From: Thermoplasmata archaeon
Lineage (GTDB): Archaea; Thermoplasmatota; Thermoplasmata; UBA184
Reading direction: 5' to 3'
DNA length: 10,275 bases
Assembly (NCBI GenBank): GCA_027314845.1
Contig: DAHVAA010000043.1
Location: 1 to 10,275 of the forward strand
Part shown: positions 1 to 6,610 of the stretch, in pieces
Position numbering within the stretch: the first letter of the stretch is position 1
How the letters are laid out: the number at the start of each line of letters is the position of its first letter
Position numbers and translations under genes: made by a program
Notes under the pieces: generated by a model
What the model saw: only the letters and a program-made list of their open reading frames with translations
What the model was told of the DNA's origin: nothing
Database searches by the model: none

Positions 1-1273
1 CGTTCGTGCCGGTCGGTCCGATGCGGAGCAGGCCTCCGATCGCCTCGAGCGCATCGTAGGCCGAGTGCTTCCGGAGCGCCCGGTCCAGGTCCACGCTCCG
101 GGCGCGGGCCCGGTTCTCCGATCGGCCGTCCACGACGCCGCCGGCGGCGTCCGTGGGACCGTCGATCCCGTCCGTACCGAGGGAGAGGACGACCGCCGAG
201 AGTCCCGCGATCTCCCGGGCTGACGCGAGCGCGAACTCCTGGTTGCGGCCCCCGCGACCGGGATGGGGGCCCAGCGTCACGGTGGTCTCGCCCCCCGAGA
301 GCAACGCCCGAGGTCGTGACAGAGCCGCCTGTCGCCGGACCGCTCGGGCGAACGAACGCGCGACCGGTTGTGTCTCCCCCGTGACCCGGCTCGACAGCAC
401 GCGGGTCCGGTAGCCTCGGCGACGTGCCGTCTCGGCCGCCGCTCGGAGCGCGATCCGGTTCGTGGCGGCGAGGAGGAACGGCGCGGAACGCAGCCGGGGC
501 TCCGACGGCTTCGGGGTCTCGGGGTGGCGTCCCCGGGCTCCATCGGAGAGATACCGCACCACCGGAGCGGGCAGTCGAGGGGCGAGCCGGTATCTTCGGA
601 CCACCCCGAGCGCGTCGGCGAACGTGGTCGGGTCACCGACCGTGGGCCCGGAAGCGATGTCTTCGGGAACGTCCCCAACGACATCGCTGAGGGCGATCGT
701 CGCAAACCGGTCCGAGGGGCATCCGAAGGCCAACCACCCCCCTTTGATCCGCGAGAGGTGGCGACGGACCATGTTCATCGCTCCGATCGGCGCCCCGCTG
801 GCGAGCAGCGTTTCGCTCGTCCGGGTCAGGTCCGTCGGGCCAAGCGGGGGGGCGGGTGCCTCGACAACGGCCGACCCACCACCCGAGATCAGGAAGAGGA
901 CCGGCTCCCCCCGTCCGATCCGGTCGACCTCGCGAAGGAGCCGCGAGCCGGCGTCGAAGCTTCCCCGTCGCGGCACCGGGTGGTCGCCGAACACGACCGG
1001 AATGGACGAGCTGGGAGAGGGGTAACCGAGAGGGGTCACGACCAGTCCGACGCTCCGGTGGCCATGGATGCGTGCGGCCGCATCGGCCATCGCCGCGGCG
1101 GCCTTTCCGACCGCGATCACGTGGAGCGGAGATCCTGGGGGGACGGTCAGCGTTCGGCGCCCCACGCGGTATCCTCGCGAGCAGGGGAGGAGGCTCTGCC
1201 GAACCGCGCGAGCGGGGTCGACGGCACGGATCCCTGCGCGGGCGATCTAGAGCGCGTCAGAACCGAGGGTCAC
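1..1273 (-). CDS. Glycerate 2-kinase, MOFRL family (3' end cut by window; in-frame amber at codon 9)
   Basis: ATP-dependent kinase making 2-phosphoglycerate from glycerate, the entry point to lower glycolysis in the non-phosphorylative Entner-Doudoroff route of many archaea. The minus strand reads without a stop from 1246 to the left edge. In order it shows the N-terminal GCK domain with AGIRAVDP, AVGKAA (lysine 57, equivalent to the active-site Lys47 of the Thermotoga enzyme), LISGGGSA, MNMVRRHLS, KGG, LSDVVGD and ASGPTVGDPTTF. The MOFRL domain follows with GGETTVTLG, GRGGRNQE, GTDGIDGPTDAAGG and GPTGTN. Perhaps 10-20 C-terminal residues lie outside the window. The likely start is GTG 1273, with a GAGGGGG Shine-Dalgarno-like tract just upstream and a 17-base overlap with the oxidoreductase. 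Codon 9 is TAG (1249-1247), inside sequence that looks homologous on both sides (DAL, stop, IARAGI). No ATG, GTG or TTG lies in frame between that stop and GTG 1165, which would lose the first helix. Family assignment is very secure. Whether the gene is functional is not. Confidence 0.93.
1247..1249 (-). other. In-frame amber (TAG) codon near the start of the glycerate kinase gene
   Basis: On the minus strand, codon 9 counted from GTG 1273 is TAG. The preceding codons read MTLGSDAL and the following ones IARAGIRAVDP, together resembling the usual first helix of the family. A single substitution from CAG, AAG or TGG would restore the frame. This may be a real nonsense mutation, a base-call or assembly error, or evidence of a later start. 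TAG serves as the natural stop of Pus10 at 7912-7914, which argues against genome-wide recoding. Confidence 0.85.
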
Positions 1274-2453
1274 GGCCCCCCTCGAGCGTGAACCCCGGCC
1301 GAGGGTCGAACGGGGGATGGTCGGGAGGGAACCGGCCGGGCAGCACGGGCGCCAGCTTCTGGAGGGGCCCGGTGGAACCGTCGCCTGCGCTCAGGACATC
1401 GGCGAGCCGCTGCGCGACCCCGCCGGCCCGCATCACCCCGAAGCCGTTGAACCCCGCGAGCAGGTAGCAACCCGGCCGGTCCGCCACCGGTCCGACGAGG
1501 GGTCTTCGGTCGGGAGTGGAGCAACAAACCCCAGCCCAGGAGCGCACGAGCTCCGCATCGGCCCACCCGGGAAAGCGGTCGGCGAAGCACTGCGCGAGGT
1601 GGCTCTCGAACGCCGCGTCGCCCCCGGACCGGAAGCGGTCAGGGTCGACCTCGACCAGCTCGGTGCCGTCCCCCGCCAGGATCCGACCGGCGGATTCGGG
1701 TCGGACGTAGACGTCCGTGTCGATGTCGTGCACCGAGGGGAAGGAGGGGACGGCGGGGGAGGGGCGCAGCACCGCCGCCTGCGTCCGGTACGGTACGAGC
1801 GGAACGGCCCAGCCCGACCGACCGAGCAGCGCCTTGGTCCAGGCGCCGGCGGCCACGACGACCCGATGCGCTCGGACCGTTCGACCGCTCGCGCTCACGT
1901 CCCAGCGGCCTTCCCTTAGTTCGAGGCGGTCGAAGGGAGCCCCCAACCAGAATTCGACACCGGCCGCGCGCGCGTTCTCCGCGTAGCTCTCCGTGATCGC
2001 GCTCGGAGTGACCACCGCGTCTCGGGGGCTCCAGATCGCCGCGCGCACGTCCTCGAAATGCCCCCACGGGACCCGTTTGGCGAGCTCGGAGGGGTCGAGC
2101 CGGTCGACCGCGACGTTCCATCCTCGGAGCGCTTCGAAGGCCCGGTCCAGCACGTGCGCGGCCTCGGCTTGGACGGTCCACCGGGCGAACCCGTTCACGG
2201 TGTAGGCCTCGGGGTCCCACCGTTGGGCGAGCTCGGAGTATTCGCGCTTCGACTCGCGCGTCACCTCGACGTCCCACTCGTTCCAAAGCTGCTCGGTCAC
2301 GATCCCGGCGGCGCGGCCGGTCGCGCCGGCGGCGGGGGTCCGGGGGTCGTAGACGATGACCGGACCGACCTTCCGACGCGCAAGATGGTAGGCCAGCGAG
2401 CAGCCCGCGACGCCCGCGCCCAGGACCGCGACTTCGACCGTCTCGGTCGCCAC
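1257..2453 (-). CDS. FAD-dependent oxidoreductase, DAO family (glycine/D-amino-acid oxidase or dehydrogenase type)
   Basis: A 398-residue protein of the DadA/SolA/ThiO superfamily, flavoenzymes that oxidise the C-N bond of amino acids such as sarcosine, glycine, D-amino acids or proline. The N-terminal Rossmann fold has GAGVAG at residues 12-17 and the acidic ribose-binding end VIVYD at 32-36. ATGRAAGIV (44-52) fits the segment near the isoalloxazine. VVVAAGAW at 198-205 is the second FAD motif. The C-terminal RSWAGVCCSTPDRRPLVGP (304-322) and LLAGFNGFGVMRAGG (331-345) form the conserved closing FAD-binding lobe. The substrate cannot be read from the sequence. GTG 2453 is chosen because it begins immediately before the FAD fold. 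The open frame continues to 2891, but that part is antisense-like shadow of the recombinase gene. It lies 23 bases after the recombinase stop and overlaps the glycerate kinase by 17 bases, so an operon is likely. No signal peptide is visible, so it is probably cytoplasmic. Confidence 0.88.
   Translation of the reverse strand: MATETVEVAVLGAGVAGCSLAYHLARRKVGPVIVYDPRTPAAGATGRAAGIVTEQLWNEWDVEVTRESKREYSELAQRWDPEAYTVNGFARWTVQAEAAHVLDRAFEALRGWNVAVDRLDPSELAKRVPWGHFEDVRAAIWSPRDAVVTPSAITESYAENARAAGVEFWLGAPFDRLELREGRWDVSASGRTVRAHRVVVAAGAWTKALLGRSGWAVPLVPYRTQAAVLRPSPAVPSFPSVHDIDTDVYVRPESAGRILAGDGTELVEVDPDRFRSGGDAAFESHLAQCFADRFPGWADAELVRSWAGVCCSTPDRRPLVGPVADRPGCYLLAGFNGFGVMRAGGVAQRLADVLSAGDGSTGPLQKLAPVLPGRFPPDHPPFDPRPGFTLEGGRDPRF
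1276..1283 (-). promoter_or_regulatory. Shine-Dalgarno-like tract for the glycerate kinase GTG 1273
   Basis: On the minus strand GAGGGGGG lies two bases before GTG 1273, inside the end of the upstream oxidoreductase gene. It helps choose GTG 1273 as the native start, which places the amber codon inside the coding sequence. The purine run also encodes Glu-Gly-Gly of the oxidoreductase, so the match may be partly fortuitous. Confidence 0.45.
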
Positions 2454-2476
2454 GACGCGCGGCAGGCGCTCCGCGG

Positions 2477-3391
2477 TTAATACTGCGGCTTTGCGCGCTG
2501 GTACGCCTCGCGGAGCGCGTTCGTGTCGACGTGCGTGTAGATCTGGGTGGTCGCGACCGACGCATGTCCGAGCAGCTTCTGGATGTAGCGGATGTCGCAC
2601 CCCCGCGAGAGCAAGGCGGTCGCGAGCGTGTGACGGAGCATGTGCGGGGTGACCCGCCGGGGGACGCCGGCGACCTGGGCGGCCCGACGGACGATCCGCT
2701 CGACCGTGACGGGGCCGACAGGGAAGAGGCGGGAGCTCGACTCTCCCGTAAGCGTGCGTTCCGCGAGGTATCGGTCGATCGCCGCCCGGGTACGGTCCTC
2801 CAGCACCACCTCCCGGTCCTTGTCGCCCTTGCCGGATCGGACGTGCAGAATGTTCCGCTCGAACTCGATGTCCTCGAGGAGGAGGTGACACAGCTCGCTC
2901 ACACGGAGCCCGGCGAAGGCGAGCACGTGAACGATGGCGCTATCCCGCGGGGAGTCGCGGACCGCTTCGAAGAGGCGGCGCATCTCCTCCTCGACGAGGT
3001 AGCGCGGGAGCCTCTCTGGCCGACGCGGCGGCTCGAGCTGGTCCGCCACCGAGTAGCCGAAGCTGCGGAAGAGGCAGGTCAGCCCTCGAACCGTCGTGTA
3101 CACGGAGTTCTTCGAGTAGTGACGCTGGAGCACGAGGTACTCCCGGTACGCTTCGAGGTCCCGGAGCGTCACCTCTTCGAGCGGCTTCTGCGCGAAGGTG
3201 AGGAAGGTCCGAGCGATGTGACCGTACTGCTTCACCGTGCACGGGCTCCGCTCCTGGGATTGCAGCATGCGCTGGAACCGGCCGACCAGGTCGACCACGC
3301 TGAACGACGTCGGCGCGCCCTCGCCGGGGTTCGCGCCCCGCGGACGACGCGCGATCGCGGAGGAGCGGGACATCGGGGATGAGGAGGTCAT
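2477..3391 (-). CDS. xerA: Tyrosine recombinase XerA/XerC/D family
   Basis: A 304-residue site-specific recombinase of the kind archaea use to resolve chromosome dimers at a dif site. After about 30 poorly conserved residues, residues 31-120 form the SAM-like core-binding domain (TVKQYGHIARTFLTF; YSKNSVYTTVRGL). The catalytic domain holds the full set of active-site residues: Arg163 in AGLRVSEL, Lys188 in SGKGDKDR, His250 and Arg253 in HMLRHT, His276 in LLGHAS and the nucleophile Tyr285 in TQIYTHVD. Length and motif order match intact single-chain archaeal Xer proteins rather than phage integrases. ATG 3391 is preferred over ATG 3373 because a TATA-like element sits about 28 bases upstream, as expected for a leaderless transcript. 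No phage or insertion-sequence gene, attachment site or flanking repeat is visible, so I read it as the housekeeping recombinase. It is probably first in an operon with the oxidoreductase and glycerate kinase genes. Confidence 0.93.
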   Translation of the reverse strand: MTSSSPMSRSSAIARRPRGANPGEGAPTSFSVVDLVGRFQRMLQSQERSPCTVKQYGHIARTFLTFAQKPLEEVTLRDLEAYREYLVLQRHYSKNSVYTTVRGLTCLFRSFGYSVADQLEPPRRPERLPRYLVEEEMRRLFEAVRDSPRDSAIVHVLAFAGLRVSELCHLLLEDIEFERNILHVRSGKGDKDREVVLEDRTRAAIDRYLAERTLTGESSSRLFPVGPVTVERIVRRAAQVAGVPRRVTPHMLRHTLATALLSRGCDIRYIQKLLGHASVATTQIYTHVDTNALREAYQRAKPQY

Positions 3392-3415
3392 CGGGCGTTG
3401 CTTCCGAGAGTTCGC

Positions 3416-3423
3416 TTAATAAT
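3416..3423 (-). promoter_or_regulatory. TATA-like box for the xerA operon
   Basis: On the minus strand ATTATTAA is centred about 28 bases before ATG 3391, in an otherwise G+C-rich gap. That spacing would put transcription initiation at or within a few bases of the ATG, giving a leaderless mRNA. This is a sequence match with no experimental support. Confidence 0.5.
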
Positions 3424-3460
3424 CGTATGCGCGCAGTGGAACGCGGGCCTCGCCCGCCGC

Positions 3461-3468
3461 TCAAATAG
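3461..3468 (+). promoter_or_regulatory. TATA-like box for the ttuA/ncsA operon
   Basis: TCAAATAG is an A/T-rich octamer in a G+C-rich setting, centred about 26 bases before GTG 3491. This fits a leaderless transcript starting at that GTG and supports the start over the upstream ATG at 3398. The match to the archaeal TATA consensus is weak. Confidence 0.4.
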
Positions 3469-3490
3469 CCACGGTCCGTGTCAGTCGATC

Positions 3491-4426
3491 GTGCGCTGCA
3501 GCGAGTGCGACCTCCCCGCGGTCGTCGACCAGCCGTATCGGGCGCGCCACGCGTGCGCCCACCATCTGGCCGAGTCGGTCGAGGAGCGGGTGCGAGGGGA
3601 GATGCATCGACAGCTGCCCCGCTTCGGGCGCGGCACGGTGGCGGTCGCCCTCTCGGGAGGAAAGGACTCCTCGGTGGCCCTGGCGCTTGCCGCCCGGTAC
3701 TTTCGGCGGAGACCGACCGTCCGCCTGGTCGCGATCAGCGTCGACGAGGGCATCCGCGACTACCGCCCGCCCACGCTCCGAGCCGCCGAGCAGCTCGCCG
3801 AGCGCCTCGGGGTGGAGCACCGGGTGGTGCGAGTCGAGGAGGAGCTGGGCACGACGATCGACCGGACCGCGGGCGACCTCGAAGGGACCGTGCCGTGCTC
3901 GTTCTGCGGGGTCTGGCGACGCCGAATGCTGAATCGCGCGGCCCGGGAGGTCGGTGCCGACGCACTGGTCCTTGGGTTCAACCTGGACGACCTCGCCCAG
4001 ACGGTCCTCATGAACCTCGTGCGAGGGGACCTCGACCGTCTCGTGCGGATGGCGCCGCACCGGGTCCGCCAGGCGGACCTCGTCCCTCGCGTGGCTCCGC
4101 TCGCGCTCGTTCCCGAGCGGGAGGTCTACCTCTACGCCCGGTACCGCGAACTTCCGTTCGACCACGGCGAGTGCCCGCACGCGGGCCGCGCGGCCCGGAA
4201 CCTGTTCCGAGAGATCGTCTGGCAGCTCGAAGAGGCCCAGCCGGGGACACGCCAATCCCTGCTCCGGACGCACGAACGCCTCGTCGACCTGTGGTTGCGG
4301 CAAGCCTCCCCCGGCGCCCCCGAGCGGTGCCGGGTGTGCGGGGACCCGTCCGCGCACGAGGTCTGCCGGGCCTGTGAGTACCTTCAGCTCAGCCGCGGCT
4401 CCTCCGCCCCCCCGGAGGTCTCGTGA
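3491..4426 (+). CDS. ttuA: tRNA 2-thiouridine synthetase TtuA/NcsA (Ncs6/Ctu1 family)
   Basis: A 311-residue ATP-pyrophosphatase that adenylates a tRNA uridine and replaces its 2-oxygen with sulfur supplied by a ubiquitin-like sulfur carrier. The target may be wobble U34 or T-loop U54. The N-terminal zinc site is Cys3, Cys6, Cys22 and His25. The PP-loop is ALSGGKDSS at 53-61. Cys136 and Cys139 (PCSFCG), with Cys228 (ECPH), correspond to the three cysteines that hold the 4Fe-4S cluster in characterised TtuA. GFNLDDLAQT is at 162-171, with Phe where family members usually have His. The C-terminal zinc ribbon uses Cys280, Cys283, Cys292 and Cys295. GTG 3491 is chosen because it starts directly on the zinc finger and has a TATA-like box 26 bases upstream. 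The open frame reaches back to ATG 3398, but those residues look non-coding. Its stop overlaps the next start (GTGA). TtuA and NcsA cannot be separated on sequence alone. Confidence 0.92.
   Translation: MRCSECDLPAVVDQPYRARHACAHHLAESVEERVRGEMHRQLPRFGRGTVAVALSGGKDSSVALALAARYFRRRPTVRLVAISVDEGIRDYRPPTLRAAEQLAERLGVEHRVVRVEEELGTTIDRTAGDLEGTVPCSFCGVWRRRMLNRAAREVGADALVLGFNLDDLAQTVLMNLVRGDLDRLVRMAPHRVRQADLVPRVAPLALVPEREVYLYARYRELPFDHGECPHAGRAARNLFREIVWQLEEAQPGTRQSLLRTHERLVDLWLRQASPGAPERCRVCGDPSAHEVCRACEYLQLSRGSSAPPEVS
4414..4419 (+). promoter_or_regulatory. Shine-Dalgarno sequence for the hydroxyacyl-CoA dehydrogenase gene
   Basis: GGAGGT lies three bases before GTG 4423, within the last codons of the tRNA thiolase gene. 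It decides for GTG 4423 over the in-frame GTG 4444, which has no such motif. Together with the GTGA overlap it points to coupled translation. Confidence 0.6.
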
Positions 4427-5340
4427 CCGGCGCCGCGGACATTGTGGGGGGCGGCAGCGACCCCCGCCGTTCGGTCCGTAAGCGGGTCTTCGTGGTCGGA
4501 GCAGGGATCATGGGGAGCGGGATCGCGGCGCAGGCGGCGCTCGCCGGGTACCCGGTCACGCTCGAGGACATGAACGAGGAGCTGGCGCGACGCGGATTGG
4601 CGAACGCGACCCGGGCGCTCGACCGCGCCGTGGCTCGCCAGAAGGTCGGCCCGGGCGACCGGGACGCGGCGCTCGCTCGGATCGAGGTCGCGATCGGACT
4701 TCGTCGGGCCGAGTCGGCCCAGGTCATCATCGAGGCGGCTCCCGAGGACCTCGCGTTGAAACGCCGGATCTTTCGAGACCTGGAGGAGGTCGCCCCGCCG
4801 GAGGCGCTCCTTGCCTCGAACACCTCCTCCCTGCCGATCACCTCGATCGCCCAGGACCTGAAGGATCCGGGACGGCTCGTGGGGATCCATTTCTTCAATC
4901 CGGTGCTCCAGATGCCGCTCGTGGAGCTGATCCCCGGGCACACGACTCGGGAGGAGGTCGTGGGGGCGGCCCGGGAGTTCGCGCAGAGCCTCGGAAAGAC
5001 CGTCGTCTCCTCGCGCGACACTCCCGGCTTCGTCACGACTCGCGCCCTCGCCGTGCTCGTGAACGAGGCCGCCTGGATGCTCTACGAAGGGGTGGCCTCC
5101 CAAGAGGACATCGATACCGCCTACAAGCTCGGCTTCCACCACCCGATGGGTCCGTTCGAGCTCATCGACCTCGTCGGGATCGATACTGCGGTCGCGATCC
5201 TCGACGTCCTCTGGGACGGTTTTCGGGACAGCCGCTATCGGGTCTGTCCGCTCCTTCGAACGATGGTCGCGGCGAAGAAGCTCGGCCGTAAGACGGGCGA
5301 AGGCTTCTATCGGTACCCCGCGTCTCCCCCCAGCGCATGA
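4423..5340 (+). CDS. 3-hydroxyacyl-CoA dehydrogenase (3-hydroxybutyryl-CoA dehydrogenase type)
   Basis: A 305-residue stand-alone NAD-dependent dehydrogenase that interconverts L-3-hydroxyacyl-CoA and 3-ketoacyl-CoA in beta-oxidation or short-chain acyl-CoA synthesis. The N-terminal Rossmann domain has VVGAGIMGSGIA at 24-35, followed by an acidic residue at the end of the second strand (TLEDM). ASNTSSLPI (131-139) and GIHFFNPV (154-161) carry the conserved Ser and the catalytic His157, and Glu168 in PLVELIPG completes the His-Glu pair. The C-terminal dimerisation domain shows TPGFVTTR, GVASQEDIDTAYKLGF, HPMGPFELIDLVGLDT-like sequence and the closing KLGRKTGEGFYRY. Thr206 stands where human HADH has the substrate-contacting Asn208. 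Start GTG 4423 overlaps the upstream stop by four bases and leaves a roughly 20-residue N-terminal tail. No enoyl-CoA hydratase domain is fused. The ATGA overlap at its end couples it to the membrane protease gene. Substrate chain length is not predictable here. Confidence 0.93.
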   Translation: MTGAADIVGGGSDPRRSVRKRVFVVGAGIMGSGIAAQAALAGYPVTLEDMNEELARRGLANATRALDRAVARQKVGPGDRDAALARIEVAIGLRRAESAQVIIEAAPEDLALKRRIFRDLEEVAPPEALLASNTSSLPITSIAQDLKDPGRLVGIHFFNPVLQMPLVELIPGHTTREEVVGAAREFAQSLGKTVVSSRDTPGFVTTRALAVLVNEAAWMLYEGVASQEDIDTAYKLGFHHPMGPFELIDLVGIDTAVAILDVLWDGFRDSRYRVCPLLRTMVAAKKLGRKTGEGFYRYPASPPSA

Positions 5341-6176
5341 CCGAGCTCTCGGACGCCATCGGGCTCGGCACCCTCGTGCTCGCCTCGCTCGTTCCCGCGC
5401 TCATCTACCTCGCTTGGGTCCGCCGATCCGAGCGCTACCGGACCCAAGGGTGGGGACCGCTCCTGGGCGCGTTCGCCTACGGGGCGCTGTTCGCGACCCT
5501 CACGGCCGCGATCTTGGAGGCGGTCATCGTGTCGCTCGGGACCACCGTCAGCCAGAACTACCCCGGCCCAGAGTTCGTCTTCCTGAACGGGAACTCCCCG
5601 CTGGGGGTCTTCTTCCTCGTCCTCGTGATCGCCCCGTTCGTCGAGGAGGGGCTGAAAGCGTCGGGCGTTGCCGCGAACCGCCGACGGCTGACCTCGATCG
5701 CGGACGGCCCGGTCTTCGGCGCCTCCGTGGGCCTCGGCTTCGGCTTCTTCGAAACGTTCCTCTACGGCCTCGGAGCTTACTTCGCCGGCGGCCTGGCCGC
5801 CGGCATCTTCCTGATCATGGTGCGCAGCGTCTCGAGCGTCGTGCTCCACGGCAGCTCGACGGGGATGTTCGGCTACGGCTATGCGCGGGGCCGGTTCGGA
5901 GTTCCCGGCCCCGGAGCCGGTAGCTACTACCTCCTCGCGGTCGCCATGCATGCCAGCTTCAACGCGCTCGCCTCGCTCGCGGCGATCCTCGCCTTCCTGG
6001 CGCTCCCGGGCCTGGCCGTCAACGCGGCGAGCGTAATCGCGCTCTTCGCGGCGATTGGTTTCGCCTTTGGCGCGATCGAGCACGTTCGGGCGGTCATCCA
6101 GTCGTCGGACTACCCGGCGCTGCTCAAGGGGTCGGTGAGATTCCGCCCGAACACGCCGCCGCCGCGATCGCGCTGA
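5337..6176 (+). CDS. PrsW-like intramembrane metalloprotease family protein
   Basis: A 279-residue multi-pass membrane protein resembling the PrsW family, related to the CPBP/Abi and Rce1-type proteases. In Bacillus subtilis PrsW performs site-1 cleavage of an anti-sigma factor; the archaeal substrates are unknown to me. Visible family motifs are FVEEGLK (Glu103, Glu104, Lys107), GLGFGFFETFLY with Glu139, LHGSSTGMFGYG with His171, and AMHASFNAL with His205. These are the expected four conserved segments. Hydrophobic stretches near residues 7-27, 41-67, 89-104, 125-165, 195-226 and 228-248 suggest six to eight membrane spans. The Arg/Pro-rich C-terminal tail (268-279) is probably cytoplasmic. 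ATG 5337 overlaps the dehydrogenase stop (ATGA) and has no clear ribosome site, so translation likely depends on coupling. It is the last gene of the trio and ends 7 bases from the convergent DUF6015-like gene. Family call is good; function is an inference. Confidence 0.83.
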   Translation: MTELSDAIGLGTLVLASLVPALIYLAWVRRSERYRTQGWGPLLGAFAYGALFATLTAAILEAVIVSLGTTVSQNYPGPEFVFLNGNSPLGVFFLVLVIAPFVEEGLKASGVAANRRRLTSIADGPVFGASVGLGFGFFETFLYGLGAYFAGGLAAGIFLIMVRSVSSVVLHGSSTGMFGYGYARGRFGVPGPGAGSYYLLAVAMHASFNALASLAAILAFLALPGLAVNAASVIALFAAIGFAFGAIEHVRAVIQSSDYPALLKGSVRFRPNTPPPRSR

Positions 6177-6183
6177 AAACGCT

Positions 6184-6582
6184 CTAGGCCCGGGGAGGTC
6201 CCGGGTCGCCGTGCCGCTGCCATGCCGCCTCTCCGATGGACCGGTAGACCGCCTCCGCGTCCTCGCGCGGCGGCGCCTCTCCCGTCTGGCCGACATCGCG
6301 AATGCGCGCCTTCTTGAGCAGCCAGTAGTGGATTCGCCAGGTCTTGCCCCGGGAGACCGTCGCGTCCTCCTCCTCGCTCGTCAGGAGGCCCTCCTCCTCG
6401 AGCTGGTAGAACCGGTCCCGGTCCTCGCTCGAGAGTTTGTTGTCGAGGACGCTGTCGTCCGCGCCGAAGTAGCCGAGGATCATCCGGGCGACCGGCCGGG
6501 CCTCAGGTTGGGGGATCTTCCCATGGGCGACCAGCGTCCGTTCGATCGCGCGGACGAGCTCGGCCTCCGTGATCGACGCCAT
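6184..6582 (-). CDS. Small archaeal protein of unknown function, DUF6015-like
   Basis: A 132-residue soluble protein. I recognise it from memory as resembling DUF6015, a small family seen in Thermoplasmata and related archaea with no known role. The conserved-looking core covers residues 3-92: ITEAELVRAIERTL, then ARMILGYFGADDSVLDNKL, SSEDRDRFYQLEEEGLLTSEEE and TWRIHYWLLKK. The pattern of short helices followed by LEEEGLLT and a basic Trp/Tyr-rich strand would suit a winged-helix-like fold, but I see no diagnostic DNA-binding or catalytic motif. The C-terminal 40 residues look disordered. ATG 6582 is chosen over the upstream ATG 6648, because TTTTAC about 32 bases before 6582 would place initiation just before it and the extra 22 residues are Arg/Pro-rich and not protein-like. 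It is transcribed alone, divergently from Pus10. Confidence 0.78.
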   Translation of the reverse strand: MASITEAELVRAIERTLVAHGKIPQPEARPVARMILGYFGADDSVLDNKLSSEDRDRFYQLEEEGLLTSEEEDATVSRGKTWRIHYWLLKKARIRDVGQTGEAPPREDAEAVYRSIGEAAWQRHGDPGPPRA

Positions 6583-6610
6583 CGCTCGGGACGCCCCACG
6601 GACTCTGACG

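Noticed and set aside
1247..1249. Pyrrolysine or recoded TAG in the glycerate kinase
   Set aside because: Nothing here indicates a Pyl system, and TAG ends Pus10 directly before eL21 in the same frame, where recoding would fuse the two proteins. TAG also ends the DUF6015-like gene at 6184-6186. A mutation or base error is simpler, though not proven.
368..1291. Long plus-strand open frame opposite the glycerate kinase
   Set aside because: Arg/Gly/Pro-rich composition typical of antisense frames in G+C-rich DNA. The minus strand carries clear family motifs throughout.
2454..2891. N-terminal extension of the FAD oxidoreductase frame to an ATG at 2891 (544 residues)
   Set aside because: It overlaps the XerA catalytic domain in another frame and reads as Pro/Arg/Gly-rich shadow sequence. 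The FAD fold starts right after GTG 2453.
6189..6205. Perfect inverted repeat CCCGGG-GAGGT-CCCGGG between convergent genes, as a terminator
   Set aside because: It lies inside the last codons of the DUF6015-like gene, has no T-tract and can arise by chance at this base composition.
5307..6296. Minus-strand open frame of 329 residues opposite the PrsW-like gene
   Set aside because: Almost entirely Arg/Glu/Asp/Gly with no hydrophobic core. The opposite strand encodes a motif-complete membrane protein.
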